From Halichondria panicea (lineage: Eukaryota > Porifera > Demospongiae > Suberitida > Halichondriidae), in the NCBI RefSeq assembly GCF_963675165.1, contig NC_087392.1:3369442-3433441 (forward strand): DNA of 64,000 nt. The letters are read 5' to 3'. Within the stretch, counting starts at the first letter, position 1, and the number at the start of each line of letters is the position of its first letter. The notes under the pieces were generated by a model that ran no database searches, had not been told where the DNA came from, and was given only the letters and a program-made list of their open reading frames with translations. The translations under genes were made by a program, and so were the position numbers. Positions 1 to 13,584 of this stretch are shown piece after piece.

Positions 1-22
1 CACACACACACACGCATACACA

Positions 23-57
<35 letters not shown>

Positions 58-230
58 CGGCGTGCTCACCACACAACCCACACACACACGGCACACACAT
101 ACGGAGTGCACCACCACACTCACGGTGTGCACACACCCCACACACACACACACACCCATGCACACCAAACACACACACACACACACAAACACGGCGTGCA
201 CACCACACACACACACGGCACACACACGGC

Positions 231-674
231 GTGCACTCTACACACACACACACCACACAAACACACACATGGCGTGCACACCCCCCCACACACACACACA
301 TGGCGTGCACACACCCCCCACACACACACAACACGCACACAAAAACCACACACACACACAAACACGACGTGCACCCCCCCCCACACACACACACACACGT
401 TGTGCACACACCCCACACACGCACACACCCCACGCACACACACAAACACGGCGTGCACTCTACACACACACACACCACACAAACACACACATGGCGTGCA
501 CACCCCCCCACACACACACACATGGCGTGCACACACCCCCCACACACACACAACACGCACACAAAAACCACACACACACACAAACACGACGTGCACCCCC
601 CCCCACACACACACACACACGTTGTGCACACACCCCACACACGCACACACCCCACGCACACACACAAACACGGC
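231..674. repeat. 222-bp higher-order tandem duplication in the minisatellite
   Basis: The segment starting GTGCACTCTACACACAC at 231 starts again at 453, a period of 222 bp, and the two copies are almost identical over their length. This shows recent segmental duplication on top of the short unit. Confidence 0.85.
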
Positions 675-1612
675 ATGCCACCACACACACACACACACAC
701 ACACACGGCGTGCACACGACACACACACACACACACACATAAACACCACACACACACACGGCGTGCACACACACACGCAAACACCCCACGCATGCATCCC
801 CCACCCAAACACACACACACATACACGGCGTTCAAACACCCCTACACACACGCACGGCGTGCACACACTCCTACACGCGCACGGCGTGCACACCCTCCCT
901 ACACACAACACACACACACACGGCGTGCACACACCCACACACACACACACGGTGTGCACACCCCCTACACACACACACTCCTACACACACATGGCACACA
1001 CCCTTTCAAATACCCCTACACACACACACTCCTACACACACATGGCGTTCAAACTCCCCTACATACACGCACGGCGTGCACACACTCTTAGAAGCACGCA
1101 CGGCGTGCACACACTCCTAGACGCACACGCACGGCGTGCACACCCCCCTACACACAACACACACACACGGCGTGCAAACACCCCTAGACACACATACACA
1201 AGGCGTGAAAACACTCCTACACGCACACACGGCGTGCACACACCCCTACACACACACACAAACACTCTTCCCACACACACCCCCCCTACACACACACGGC
1301 CTTCAAACACCCCTACACACACATGGCACACACAGCGTTCAAACACCCCTACACACGCACGGCGTGCACACACTCCTACACGCACGTACGGCGTGCACAC
1401 CCCCCTTCACACAACACATAAACACGGCGTGCACACAACGTGCACACACATGCACACTCTCCACACCCCCACACACACACATACACACACAGGCGTGCAC
1501 CACACACACAACACACACACACACGGCGTGCACCACATACACACAACACCCACACACACAGCGTGCACACACCCCTACACACAAACACACACCACACGCA
1601 TGCACACCTCCC

Positions 1613-1645
<33 letters not shown>

Positions 1646-1679
1646 GCACACACAGGAGCACACACACACACAGGCACAG

Positions 1680-1716
<37 letters not shown>

Positions 1717-2573
1717 AAGGGGCACAAACACAAAGGGGCACAAACACACGCACACACAAGCACACAAAGCGGGCACACACACGCAACACAGGGCACACAC
1801 ACACACACACAAACACCACACACACATACGGCGTGCACACACATGGCGTGCACACACACCCCTATGCACACAAACACCACACGCATTCACCCCCCACCCC
1901 AAACACACACACACACCCCCCCACACACACACACACTCCTACACACACACGGCGTTCAAACACCCCCCTACACACAGGCACGGCGTGCACACCGCCCTTA
2001 CACACAACACATAAACACGGCGTGCACACACCCTTGCACACACATGCACACTCTCCTAACCCCTTCACACATACACACAAACAGCGTCCACCCACACTCA
2101 CACCACATTCACACACGGTGTGCACACACTCCTACACACGCACGGCGTGCACACCCCCACACATACGCACACACACACACGGCGTACACACAACACACAC
2201 ACGCACGGCACCTCTACACACACGTACACACACCACACGCGTGCACACACCCTCCACACAGACACGATCCCCACACATACGCACACACACACAAAGCGTG
2301 CACACCCCATCTACACACAACACACACACACGCCCCACAACGCGTGCACACCCCTCCCACACACAACACACATACCGCACACACACTCCTACACACACAT
2401 ACAAAACACGCATGCGCACACCCCCCCCAAACACACACATCACACACACTCACGGTGTGCTCACACCCCCACAAAACACCCCCCACACACATACACGACG
2501 TGCTCACAACCCCCACAACACACACACACACACACAAAGAGCACCCCCCTTCACACAAGGCACACCACCCCCC

Positions 2574-2972
2574 ATGTGTGTGTGGGGGTGTGTGCGCGTG
2601 GTGTCTGTGTTGTGTGTACGGGGGGGTGTGCACGTGTGGTGTAGGGGTGTGTGCACGCCGTGCGTGGTGTTTGAATGCCGTGTATGGGGGGGTGCACGCC
2701 GTGTGTGTGTAGGGGGGGTGTGTAGGGGTGTGTTCACGCCGTGCGTGGTGTTTGAACACCGTGTGTGTGTATGGGGGGGTGCACGCCGTGTGTGTGTAGG
2801 GGGGGTGTGCACGTGTGTATGTCGTGCGTGGTGTTTGAACGCCGTGTGTGTGTATGGGGGGTGTGCACGCCGTGTGTGGTGTGTGTGGGGGCGTGTGCAC
2901 GCGTGTGGTGTGTGCGTCTGTGTATGTGTGTGGGGGGGTGCACGCCGTGTGTGTGTTGTGTGTAGAGGGGGT
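2574..2972. repeat. Strand-inverted block of the minisatellite
   Basis: Between about 2574 and 2972 the plus strand switches from (CA)-rich to (GT)-rich. It carries the same unit in reverse complement (GGGGTGTGTGCACGCCGTG, TTTGAACGCCGTGTGT), then switches back. About 400 bp of array is therefore inverted relative to its neighbours. Confidence 0.9.
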
Positions 2973-3212
2973 GTGCGTACACACAACACACACATACGGC
3001 GTGCACACACCCCTACAAACACACACACACACACCCCCCCTACACACACACGACCTTCAAACACCCCTACACACGTGCACACCCCCTACACACAACACAC
3101 ACACACGGCGTGCACACACCCCTACACACACACACACACACACGGTGTGCACACCCCCCCTACACACACACGGCGTTCAAACACCCTTTGAAACACCCCT
3201 ACACACACGCAC

Positions 3213-3492
3213 CATCTGACCCTAGGGTAATTGTGCCAATGAATTTGCTACAAATCCGCCAAATTGAGTACCCTAAAAACAGAGAAAAATCTGAAAACGC
3301 TAAAATTACTACCCGTCTATAATAGTAACATTAAGGTATACAGCGTCGTAGACAAACACCTATATCAGTATACTTCAGAATTAGCAGGTTGTTATGCCTC
3401 AAGGCAAAGCCGCAAAAGGAATACTGACTGCATGCATGTTGTTCGAGTAAAATCTGTCGCATAACTAAAAAAAACAACTTAAATTCCAAAGC
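3213..3492. other. Unique island between minisatellite blocks
   Basis: About 280 bp of ordinary AT-rich sequence interrupts the array. It includes a TTATGCCTCAAGGCAAAGCC core near 3392 that resembles the core at about 15195, so it probably contains a fragment of a dispersed repeat. No coding region is supported. Confidence 0.6.
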
Positions 3493-6400
3493 GTGTGCAC
3501 ACTCCTAGACGCACGCACGGTGTGCAAACCCCCCTTACACACAACACACACACACGGCATACAAACACTCCTACACGCACACACGGCGTGCACACACCCC
3601 TACACACACACACACACCCCCCTACACACACGGCCCCCTACACACACGCACAGCGTGCACACACACGGCGTTCAAACACCCCTACACACACGCACGGCGT
3701 GCACACTCTCCTACACGCACGCACGGCGTACACACCCCCCCTACACACAACACATAAACACGGCGTGCACACACCCCTGCACACACATGCACACTCTCTA
3801 CATCTCCACACCCCCCACACATACGCACACACACACAGGCGTGCACCACATACACACAACACACTCACACACGGCGTGCACCACATACACACAACACTCA
3901 CACACACAGCGTGCACACAACACACACACCACACGCATGCTGCACACCTCCCCCACACACACACACACAAACACCACACACACACCCCTATGCACACAAA
4001 TACCACACGCATGCACCCCCCACCCCAAACATACACACACACCCCCTACACACACAAGGCGTTCACACAGCGTGGACACTACACGCATGCTGCACACCTC
4101 CCCCACACACACACACGGCGTGCACACACACCCCTATGCACACAAACACCACACGCATACACTCCCCACCCCAAACACACACACACACCCCCTACACACA
4201 CACGTCGTTCAAACACCCCTACACACACGCACGGCGTGCACACACTCCTACACGCACGCACGGTGTGCACACCCCCTACACACAACACACACACACGGCG
4301 TGCACACACCCCTACACACACACACACACACACGGTGTTCACACTCCCCCTTTCAAACACCCCTACACACACGCACGGCATGCACACACTCCTACACACA
4401 CACGGCGTTCAAATACCCCTCTCTACACACACGCACGGCGTGCACACACTCCTAGACGCAAGCACGGCGTGCACACCCCCCCTACACACAACACACACAC
4501 ACGGCGTGCAAACACCCCTACACACACATACAAGGCGTGCAAACACTCCTACAAGCACACACCAATACACACACACACACACATACCCCCCTACGCCTTC
4601 AAACACCCCTACACACACGCACGGCGTCCTACACACACACGGCGTTCAAACACCCCTACACACACGCACAGCGTGCACACACTCCTACACGCACGCACGG
4701 CGTGAACACCCCCCTACACACCACACATAAACACCGCGTGCACACACCCCTGCACACACATGCACACTCTCCACACCCCCACAGGCGTGCACCACATACA
4801 CACAACACACACACACACGGTGTGCACCACATACACACAACACCCACACCCTACACACACACACACACACACACACAAGCACCACACACACACGGCGTGC
4901 ACACACATGGCGTGCACACACACCCCTATGCACACAAACACCACACGCCCACTCCAAACACACACACAGTGTGCACACCCTCTCTACACACACACCCCCT
5001 CTACACACACACGGCGTGCACACACCCCTACACACACACGGCGTGCACCCTCACGGCGTGCACACACCCCTAACACACAAATGCACACGCGTGCACACCA
5101 CACACACTTACGCACACACACATGCACTACACACAACACACACACGGCGTGCACCCCACACACATACACACACACGCACACACACCACACGCCCCCCACA
5201 ACCTCAGCGTGCACACAGTACACACACACACCGTGCACACCCCCCCGTACACACACACGGCATTCAAACACGCATGCACACACCCCTAAACACACACACA
5301 CGTGCACACGTGCACACACAACACACACACCCCTACACACGCGCACACACACACACACGCACACACCCTCCCACACTCCTACACAGTGTGCATGCACACA
5401 GCCCCACACATACGCGTACACACACACAGCGTGCACACCCCCTCTACACACACACGGCGTGCACACACCACTACACACACACGGCGTGCACACACACATG
5501 CACACCCCCACCCCCTCTACATGCACACCCCCTCTACACACAACACACACACGGCGTGCACCCTCACGGCGTGCACACACCCCTAACACACACACGCACA
5601 CGCGTGCACACCACACACACACATGCACTACACACAACACACACACGGTGTGCACCCCACACACATACACACACACGCACACACACCACACGCCCCCCAC
5701 AACCTCGGCGTGCACACAGTACACACACACGCCGTGCACACCCCCCCGTACACACACGGCATTCAAACACGCGTGCACACACCCCTACACACACACACAC
5801 GTGCACACGTGCACACACAACACACACACCCCTACACACGCGCACACACACACACGCACACACACGGCATGCACCCCCCAACCACACACACGGCGTGCAC
5901 ACACCTGCACACACCTCTACACAAATGCACACAAACACACACCACACGGCGTGCACACCCCCTCATATACGCACACACCACACGCGACGAGCACACCCCC
6001 CCTACACACACACGGCATTCAAACACCTCGTGCACACACTCTTACACACACGCAGGGCGTGCACACCCCCCTACACACAACACACAACACACACACACGG
6101 TGTGCACACACTCCTACACACAACACACACACACAGTGTGCACACACTCCAGGCGTGCATAAACTCCTACACACACACACGGTGTGCACACACTCCTACA
6201 CACACGCACGGCGTGCACACACATACGCATACACACACAGCGTGCACACCCACTCTACACACACACACGGCGTGCACCCCCCACACACACCCCCCACACA
6301 CATACACACACAGCGTGCACACACTCCTATGCACACACTCCTACACACACGCACGGCGTGCACACCCCCCCCACACACACACGGCTCCCCCACGGCGTTC

Positions 6401-6537
6401 AAACACCCCTACACACACGCACGGCACTCCTACACTCCTACACACACACACGTGCACACCCCCCTACACACGCGCATACCCCACACACCACACGCGGCGT
6501 GCCCTCTTCACACACACGGCGTGCAAACACCACTCAG
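3493..6537. repeat. CA-rich minisatellite array, block 2
   Basis: Continuation of the array in block 1 with the same GGCGTGCACAC core and CCCCTACACACA spacers. Several sub-blocks recur, for example AACACATAAACACGGCGTGC near 1410, 2005, 3750 and (with changes) 4725, implying repeated block duplication. Long open frames here are compositional. Confidence 0.95.
5048..5855. repeat. 513-bp-period higher-order repeat in block 2
   Basis: CCCTCACGGCGTGCACACAC starts at 5048 and at 5561. The following roughly 290 bp are nearly the same in both places, including the GTGCACACGTGCACACACAA stretch and the CCCCCCGTACACACAC stretch. Confidence 0.8.
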
Positions 6538-6584
6538 GGGCATTAAGGACTGTCCAAATTAAAATTACAAGGAATTTTGTTATA

Positions 6585-7064
6585 ATGATATTCATACAAA
6601 AGTGTCATCGCATTGGAATGTTTATCACGTGTGTGGGTGGAAAACGTCTGCAATTACTAGTGGGGGTGGAGCTTCGATCACATGACACAGGACTTAGGTT
6701 GACCATAGCTAGTTGATCGTGTAAAACCCTGAAAAACCAATTGGCTACCTAGTAGTTATTAAAGGCCTAAGACTATTAGATAGTAGAGAACTTGTTTCCT
6801 GCTGCGCAAGACAGAGTGCAACCAAACAAGAATGTTAGGAGGAGATCTCAGGGACAATTCAGTTAGCATGTTGTTTGTGTAGACCATGATTACCTATGAA
6901 TCTGCTTTTGCGCAGCAGGATTTCATCAGTATATGATATGTACATCAGGATTCCAAGAAAAGATGGGATCTAACTAAGCTGGAACAAATGGTTTTTTTAT
7001 AATTTAGATTTACAAGGAAATTTCATGTTAATTGGTCACATGATAGTCACATGATCTTTTTTCA
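6585..7064. repeat. Dispersed repeat, left part, split by a piggyBac-type MITE
   Basis: 6585-6690 matches the reverse complement of about 62860-62965. 6935-7064 matches the reverse complement of 41494-41605, including ATATGTACATCAGGATTCC and GGTCACATGATAGTCACAT. The same repeat resumes at 7866-7927 on the far side of the MITE. No coding capacity was seen. An internal inverted pair around CTGCTGCGCAAG (6810) and TTTGCGCAGCAGG (6908) is also present. Confidence 0.7.
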
Positions 7065-7865
7065 TTAACCCTTTCCCCGTCATATGACGGCCACTCTAGT
7101 GGTCATTTTCAAAAATTCGTTGTGCCAACTGTGTTGGAGCTATGCACGCTGTAGGCACCAGCACATGCGCATTGAGCTGCTCTTTCACATGGTATCTTAC
7201 GCTTTGTACAGTAATGTCGAAAGAAAAGTGACCGTTTGATAATGTTTCAAGATCTTCGTAGTACAATCTCAGTGAGGTTCTAAAGTAGCTAGACAGTGAG
7301 AATATCGATGCTTATGGCCTTGTTGAGTGAGAGGACTGTGACTGGGATCATAGCTAGATAAAAAGCTACCTCAAGCTAGAATATATAGAGCCTGAAGGCC
7401 TGAGGAAGAAGCTCTTGCGATGGAACAATTTTTTGGATCTGGTAAGTAGCTTCAGTATAACTGTATTTAGGCTAGTTAGTACAGCAGTGGACATCATGAG
7501 CCACTTGTAAACCTGTGTGTGGGTGAAGTAAACATTTCCCGGGAAAAGGGCGTCTGCTGATACGAGAACTTTCTGCAGATCCTGATTGAACCATGTCACC
7601 GTGAGAACACCGTGAGAACACATATTTAGTGTCTTTAGGCCTTCATACAATATTATTTGTGTACATAGTTGTGAATGTTTGTAAACAATTGCTAATTAGT
7701 GGGGGTGGTCAGTTGCTAGGTAACGAAGATGGTGTCAAGATATCTCATCTCTGGGGTCTGCACTACCTGTAGGCAAGTCATTTCAATGTATGGTTCATGA
7801 CATACACATTTTTAAAGAAAATTGTTATTTATTCTGTATTTAATTAAAACGGGGAAAGGGCTTAA
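7065..7865. mobile_element. piggyBac-type non-autonomous element, family 1, copy A
   Basis: Starts TTAACCCTTTCCCCGTC and ends AACGGGGAAAGGGCTTAA, so terminal inverted repeats are bounded by TTAA, the target site typical of piggyBac elements. The interior matches copies B, C and D (for example GTCGAAAGAAAAGTGACCG and TTTCCCGGGAAAAGGGCGT). No transposase is encoded. The right-hand TTAA is separated from GGG by one extra base. Confidence 0.8.
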
Positions 7866-7927
7866 ATTATTATGACAAAACAAAATGTGCAATTACTATG
7901 TTTAATATTGAATACTTTTTGATATAT
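7866..7927. repeat. Dispersed repeat, right part
   Basis: Matches the reverse complement of about 40670-40735 (ATTATTATGACAAAACAAAA and TTGAATACTTTTTGATATATG). It completes the repeat interrupted by the element at 7065-7865. Confidence 0.7.
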
Positions 7928-7977
7928 GTGACGTTGGCTGTTCTTGATGCTGGACGTGCCTTAATACACCTGAGCAT

Positions 7978-8510
7978 GCACGGCACTCCCCGGCACTCCC
8001 CTCCCCACACACATATACATATACGCACACACACACACACGGCGTGCCTACACACAACACACACACACGCACGCGCACAACACGGCATGCACACACCCCA
8101 CGTGCACACCCCCCCGTACACACACCCCTACACCCCACACATACGCACACACACACACACGCACACGCGTTCACACCTCCCACTACACTACACACACCCA
8201 CGGGGTGTGTGCACCCACACCCCCACACATACGCACAAACACACAGCGTCACACTACAGCGTGCACACACACGCGCACACACCCGGACACAATTATTGTG
8301 TCCTACGGAATAACAACTCAACGGCACCCCTACACACACACACACGGCATACACTCACACACACACAACACAGTGTGCACACACACTATGCACGCCGTGC
8401 GTCTACACCCACACACACATATGCACACACCACACGCGTGCACCCCCCACACACACACGCACACACATCCCACACACGGCGATCACCCACACACCATACA
8501 CACACACTTA
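7978..8510. repeat. CA-rich minisatellite, block 3
   Basis: Same CACACGGCGTGC / GTGCACACCCCCC vocabulary as blocks 1-2, more degenerate. It is interrupted by the phrase ATTGTGTCCTACGGAATAAC, which occurs at about 8293 and again at about 8509. Confidence 0.85.
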
Positions 8511-8655
8511 TTGTGTCCTACGGAATAACTCTAATGGTCAGCTCGTCCAGAGTGCTACCACCGCGAGTGCTACCACCGATAGCACACCCATCCACATAAT
8601 TAACGGAATAACTCTAATGGTCAGCTGGCGTGTTAATTAACTATTAAATTATTAA

Positions 8656-8815
8656 ATTAACCTTAATTAACAGTGAAGTGAAATGTCTGTAAATTCTCTC
8701 TCGGGTTTCCAGAGCAATAAAATGCCTAGCAACCATATACCAATAGAATGCCCATACAACAAGGAATAAAGTGCGGCTTCATTTTAAATGCTCGGCCAAT
8801 TCAAGCAATTAGCGT
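8656..8815. mobile_element. Fragment of piggyBac-type family 2
   Basis: Contains GTGAAATGTCTGTAAATTCT, CCAATAGAATGCCCATACAA and ATTTTAAATGCTCGGCC, shared with the copies at 9731 and 40748. The right part of the element is missing. Confidence 0.65.
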
Positions 8816-9039
8816 ATAGACTATACCCCCCAGTATACCAGTATAACAACATAATGGCGGTTGACCACGGGTCAGGAAATTAAAGGAACCGAAACCCGTG
8901 GGATCAGATTAAGTTCTCCCTGATGACCGGTGCATTCAAGAGCAGATACTTCCTGTGGGTTATTCCCACGTGCAGCAGCCACCATGTGTTAAATTAAAAC
9001 CTGTACTATTACATAGGACCTATTGTCTCTTTTTTTCAC

Positions 9040-9175
9040 ACACACATTATTGTCGTCCAGAGTACCACCACAGATAACGGCGTGCGCACACCCACCCACG
9101 TCTAATGGTCTACACTCAGCTCGTGGGCACGGGCACCCACACACACACACACCACTCACACGCACGCGCACACAC
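9040..9175. repeat. Minisatellite remnant
   Basis: Short CA-rich patches with GGCGTGCGCACACCC mixed with ordinary sequence; a decayed offshoot of the arrays upstream. 8816-9039 and 9176-9730 show no gene. Confidence 0.6.
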
Positions 9176-9730
9176 ACTGCACAAAAACGAAATGTAGAGA
9201 TTCATACGATTCATACACACACAGATCCTATAGGTTATTTCTAAGCCAACCCAAGAACAAGGACTGCATTCCTGCAGCATTACAGGATGCAACCTGTTTT
9301 TTTACCTCGAGGAGGTGTGGCCTCACGTCATAATTTATCATCAAGTAGGAATTGTGTGTACGGAGAGAAGCCATCGATCATAGTACGTAGTGTAGTTATA
9401 AATAGCTATATACTGTGACATAATTGAATAGGTGAGCCTTACTAAGATTGTAAAATAGCGCTGACGGTGCATAAAATACCTGCCAAGTCAACACAAATGT
9501 CATGTGGTGGGCATGATATCCGCAGGAATGCACTGCTTATGACGTGGAGAGAGCCCATTTGCCGTGCTTATAAGGTAACCCATGAACAAAAGTAAATAAT
9601 TATATCCCCCTATAAAACTAACCCGTACTGATACATATAAGATGTTGATACATAGCAACGTATAAAGTATACATAGTTACTTTTAAAAGACATAGTTACG
9701 TACACCCACACATTATACCACTTAACCCAC

Positions 9731-10442
9731 TTAACCCTTAACCGTTGAAGTGAAATGTCTGTAAATTCTCTATCGGGTTATATACCAATAGAATGCCCAT
9801 ACAACAACAAGGAATATGGTGCAACATGTGTTGCCATAACAACCACGGTTATTACGCTCACCCATTTTTATCATTTTAAATGCTCGGCCAGCGGTGAGAT
9901 AAAATCCAAAAAATTTTTCATATGGCTTGATTTTCACATCATATGAATGTTAACAGTACTAAGATATATCAATTTGAAGTACAATACGTACATGTATTAC
10001 TATATCGGCTCTATGAAATTTACAAGCTCATTACTGCTCATTATACTATACTACTTGCCAGAGTCACACAGTGAGCTCTCTCCTGGCCGCAGCGTCTAGG
10101 TCCATGTCATCAGTCCCAGGTATCCTACTATCTTCATAGGCACTGTCATCACCAGAGGAGACATCGCCATTGCTGTCCTCAAGCTGTTCAAGCACAAGCT
10201 GTTCAAGCACAAGCTGTTCAAGCACATCGGCACAAGTAAACAATCTAGCCATAGCCGTGCGGTAAGATGCTAATGAAATTTTAACATAGCAACGTGGCTT
10301 GGAAAATTCTAGACTAAATTGCACGTGCTCTTCCTCTATACAGGGATGTGCGTAGTTCGAGCTACTTCCTAAGTATCGCAGAATTAGAATTTCGCAAAAA
10401 AGTCACTATTGCGGGCCACGATCGTGACGGTTTTAAAGGGTT
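9731..10442. mobile_element. piggyBac-type non-autonomous element, family 2
   Basis: Begins TTAACCCTTAACCGTTGAAG and ends CGTGACGGTTTTAAAGGGTT, matching the better-preserved ends of the copy at 40748-41490. On the minus strand 10064-10324 reads as a short acidic ORF (CADVLEQL..., EDSNGDVSSGDDS, TDDMDLD). It resembles the acidic N-terminus of piggyBac transposases, so the family is probably an internal-deletion derivative. A VLEQL unit is repeated three times in tandem here but occurs once in the related copy. Confidence 0.75.
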
Positions 10443-11226
10443 CCATGTCCAGGAAACTTATTTGACCTCATGCATACTTGAAAGTGTGGTCTTCAATCAT
10501 CGTGTAAAAGCTCTTGCGCTTAGCTTCAGTTTAGCTCGCTCTGCTAGTGCTGCTCAGTAACCATGCAGTATGTTAAAGTAATTAATGTCAGCTTAGGGGG
10601 GTGCCCTGAGCCCCTAGCTGGATACGCCACTGCATGTATCTAGTACTATACTATACTCATATATGCCTGGTAATCTGGCGACCATTCCGCATCATCAACA
10701 ATAGTCAGACAGCGGACAGACGCACAGACGCACTACACTCAACTATACAGTCTTGTCCCTCCACACACATGCAAGCAAAGGGCCACTAGAAAGATGGACC
10801 CTTTTACAGCAGCCAGAGACTTAGGATAGTACTTTCTGTTACTGCATTCCAGTAGGTTTTACATAGGATTGGCAGTGGAATATTTCACTATTATCATTTA
10901 ACATAACTATAGCTTACGATTCATTCCGTGTTGAGTAATGGCGGGAGAATACCTGATGAGCCTACGCCGGGAAAGCTAACTACCTTCTACCTTTCCGTCT
11001 AGGCGTCTAGGAAATGAGTATGTTTGCAGGTCGTGGGTTTTATATGGAAATGTGGATGACACGTGTTTCATGCTGATTCAACTTTCATGGCACATGAAAT
11101 CTCCTTTTTCTTTTTTTCTGTTCTTTATCACACGTTCAATAAACGGTATTCTTTATCACAAAGATGTTGCTTCAATCAGTGCTCATCATTCCATTGTTTA
11201 CTCAATAATTAATTTTTATTGGATCC
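10443..11226. other. Gene-free stretch with one hAT-like terminus
   Basis: No coding region is supported. 10598-10634 (GGGGGGTGCCCTGAGCCCCT then GGATACGCCACTG) reads as the right end of an element of the CAGTGGCGTA type. No partner terminus was found nearby. Confidence 0.4.
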
Positions 11227-11997
11227 TTAACCCTTTCCTGGCTTTGGACGACATATGTCGTCCAGCGGACAGAGATTTTTCAAAAATTTGCTGTGCGGGC
11301 TGTGTTGGAGCTATTCTCACGCTGTAGGTACCAGCACATGCGCTGCTCCTTCACGTGGTATTTTCAACATCTTGCTTCGAGGTACGCTTCCGTCGAAAGA
11401 AAAGTGACCGTTTGATGATGACTTCAAGATCTTCGTAGTACAACGGCTGCTAGACAGTGAGAATATCGATGCTTATGGCCTTGTAGAGTGAGAGGACAGT
11501 GACTGGGATCGTAGCTAGGTAGGAAGCAGCTAAAAAATAAAGAGCCTGAGGAGAGATCTGGTAAGTCTGGAGTAGCATTTGTACAACATACTGTATTCTG
11601 ATAGCTTCAGGATAGCTTCAGTATAGGTTTGCTTAGGCTAGTTAGTACAGCAGTGGATATCATGAGCCACCATTGAAGTTGTAAACGTGAAGAACGTTTC
11701 CCGGGAAAAGGGCGTTTGCTGATACGACTGATCATTGAGAACACTTACTTAGTGTCACTTTGTGCCTTCGTATAATATTGTTTGTGTACATAATTGTGAA
11801 TGTATCGCTAATTAGTTGGGGGTGGTCAGTTGCTAGGTAACGATGATGTCATGGTACCCCCGAGGTCTGGGCTACCTGTAGAAAATAGTTACGAACGAGT
11901 GATTTCAATGTATGGTTCATAAGATATGGATTTTTTAAAGAAAAACATGTATTTATTCTGTATTATTTTGTTTTAATTAAAGCCGGGAAAGGGTTAA
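11227..11997. mobile_element. piggyBac-type non-autonomous element, family 1, copy B
   Basis: TTAACCCTTTCCTGGCTTTG at the left and AAAGCCGGGAAAGGGTTAA at the right give near-perfect terminal repeats with intact TTAA on both sides. Just inside the left end is the perfect 18-base palindrome GGACGACATATGTCGTCC (11246-11263). The interior matches copies A, C and D. No ORF. Confidence 0.85.
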
Positions 11998-12013
11998 TTG
12001 TTATTTCAATAAT

Positions 12014-13584
12014 TATACCATAGATGATACAGTACTGACGTGGATGTGAAACGGCCTAGTATCCGGAGGGGTCCACGGGAATTGTCTGAAGCTATCATCG
12101 TAACGAGCAGATTATGTTAGAAACCCTGTAACTGTCATGTTTATATAGCAACCAGAGCGTAGTAAACAGTGTTCCGTGTCTGAAAACTGGTGAAAATGAC
12201 CGGCACACATTGATACTTGCAGTGGGCTTGTAGGTAAGACTAGTTTCTCTAAGCTCATGGGAGAATATCATATTTTAGCATAAATTTTCCTGTAAAAATA
12301 CTTTGTGTGAGATTTTTGGCTTGGACAGTAAATATTCAGGTTACCATTCAGTAGTAATACTTGAAGTACACTGTAAACTACGAGGAGAATCTATGTTTGA
12401 CAACTGTTATGAAAGTTTAAGTGCTATAGAAAGGGCTAAAGCATGAGTTAGTTGCACTTTTTGCGTGAGGTTATTTCTAAACCTGTTGAGCCTACTTTTT
12501 GCATATTTAGCTGATGAAAACCTTCGTGTATTGATGCAGCATATTGATGCAGCAGGAGAATCTATTAACTAAGCATACAGTAAAGTTATTGGAAAAATAC
12601 AGCCTCAAGAAAAATATGTAAAATCCATGTACATGTACTGTTAAACAAAAATTAATGCTACGTTCTTATTACAACTACAATTATGATTTCTATCAATAAG
12701 TTCACACGTACATGTACATGTCATTAACTTTCCAAATTGCAGTGTTGTCTTTCGCTGAGCTAAGATATCAATTGCCAAATGTTAGCTAATTATACTATCA
12801 AGTGAAATTTATCCCAGGACCTACTCGAGTGCTACTTCTCTAGGCAACACCATCGGTGAAGACAGCATTAACGTCCAACCTCTTTTCAAGTGCCGTGTAT
12901 CTACACTTGTATAGGAATTTCGAACCGGCAAGTTGGAATGTGTCTCTCTCACAGCCACTTCGTTAAACGATCAAGAAACAGTTTATCGTGTACTATAAAT
13001 TAATACTCTCAAGACTATTATAATAATTATTAGCATGTACACGTACACGTACACGTACAGATCATCAACAATTTCACCCGTTTGCTTATCTCATGCTAGT
13101 GTTACGAGTCAGCCACACTTCTTTTGATCTACATGCATGCTACCAACATTGAGTGGCTTGCTTTTTGGATATAATTACATGGGTACAGGGGTAGATCTAC
13201 TATAAAATAATAATTATAGACTATTTACTAGACTAATTATAGAATAGTTAATATCATCTTGCACTGGACTGTACTTCCTCTACTCATTCTACCTCCTCAC
13301 AGTCACTACTACTGTCTTCGCTTAATACACTTGCAGCATCAATATCCTTTCTGTTAATACATAGATTCTCTTTTATCTGTCTCTGGCCAGTTCTGCCAAC
13401 TCACTTACACAGCTGCTTGGTATAACCTCGATAATTTCCTCGGCGTTTATTTGGATCAAATTGCTTAATTTACGGAAACTAGTAAATTACCTCGGATATG
13501 CTCGTTACTATGATAGCTTCAAGCAGAATACCGGAATCCGGAAACGTTTCACATCCACGTCAGTATTGTATCATCTATGATTAT
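12014..13584. mobile_element. 1.57-kb TIR element without coding capacity
   Basis: The left end (CATAGATGATACAGTACTGA then CGTGGATGTGAAACG) is the inverse of the right end, whose reverse complement reads CATAGATGATACAATACTGA then CGTGGATGTGAAACG. A second inverted block (GAAGCTATCAT.GTAACGAGCA) lies about 70 bp further in. The interior is AT-rich with no ORF, so it is a large MITE of unassigned superfamily. Confidence 0.7.

Larger units (their letters stand above)
1..3212. repeat. CA-rich minisatellite array, block 1
   Basis: Long array of variable units of roughly 25-35 bp built from (CA)n, the near-palindrome GGCGTGCAC and the spacer CACCCCTACACACA; a common variant has GGCGTTCAAA. All six frames stay open over long distances, giving Thr/His-rich or Cys/Val-rich translations, but this follows from the composition and is not evidence of a gene. 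The strict purine-pyrimidine alternation favours Z-DNA. A subtelomeric or pericentromeric position is possible but not shown. Confidence 0.95.

Noticed and set aside
62-6716. Very long open frames (up to 868 codons) rich in Thr-His or Cys-Val
   Set aside because: They occur in several frames and on both strands of a CA/GT-rich minisatellite, which simply lacks stop codons. No start context, splice sites or domain.
10064-10324. Independent small gene (86 codons)
   Set aside because: It lies wholly inside a TTAA-bounded non-autonomous element and recurs in other copies; better seen as a transposase remnant.
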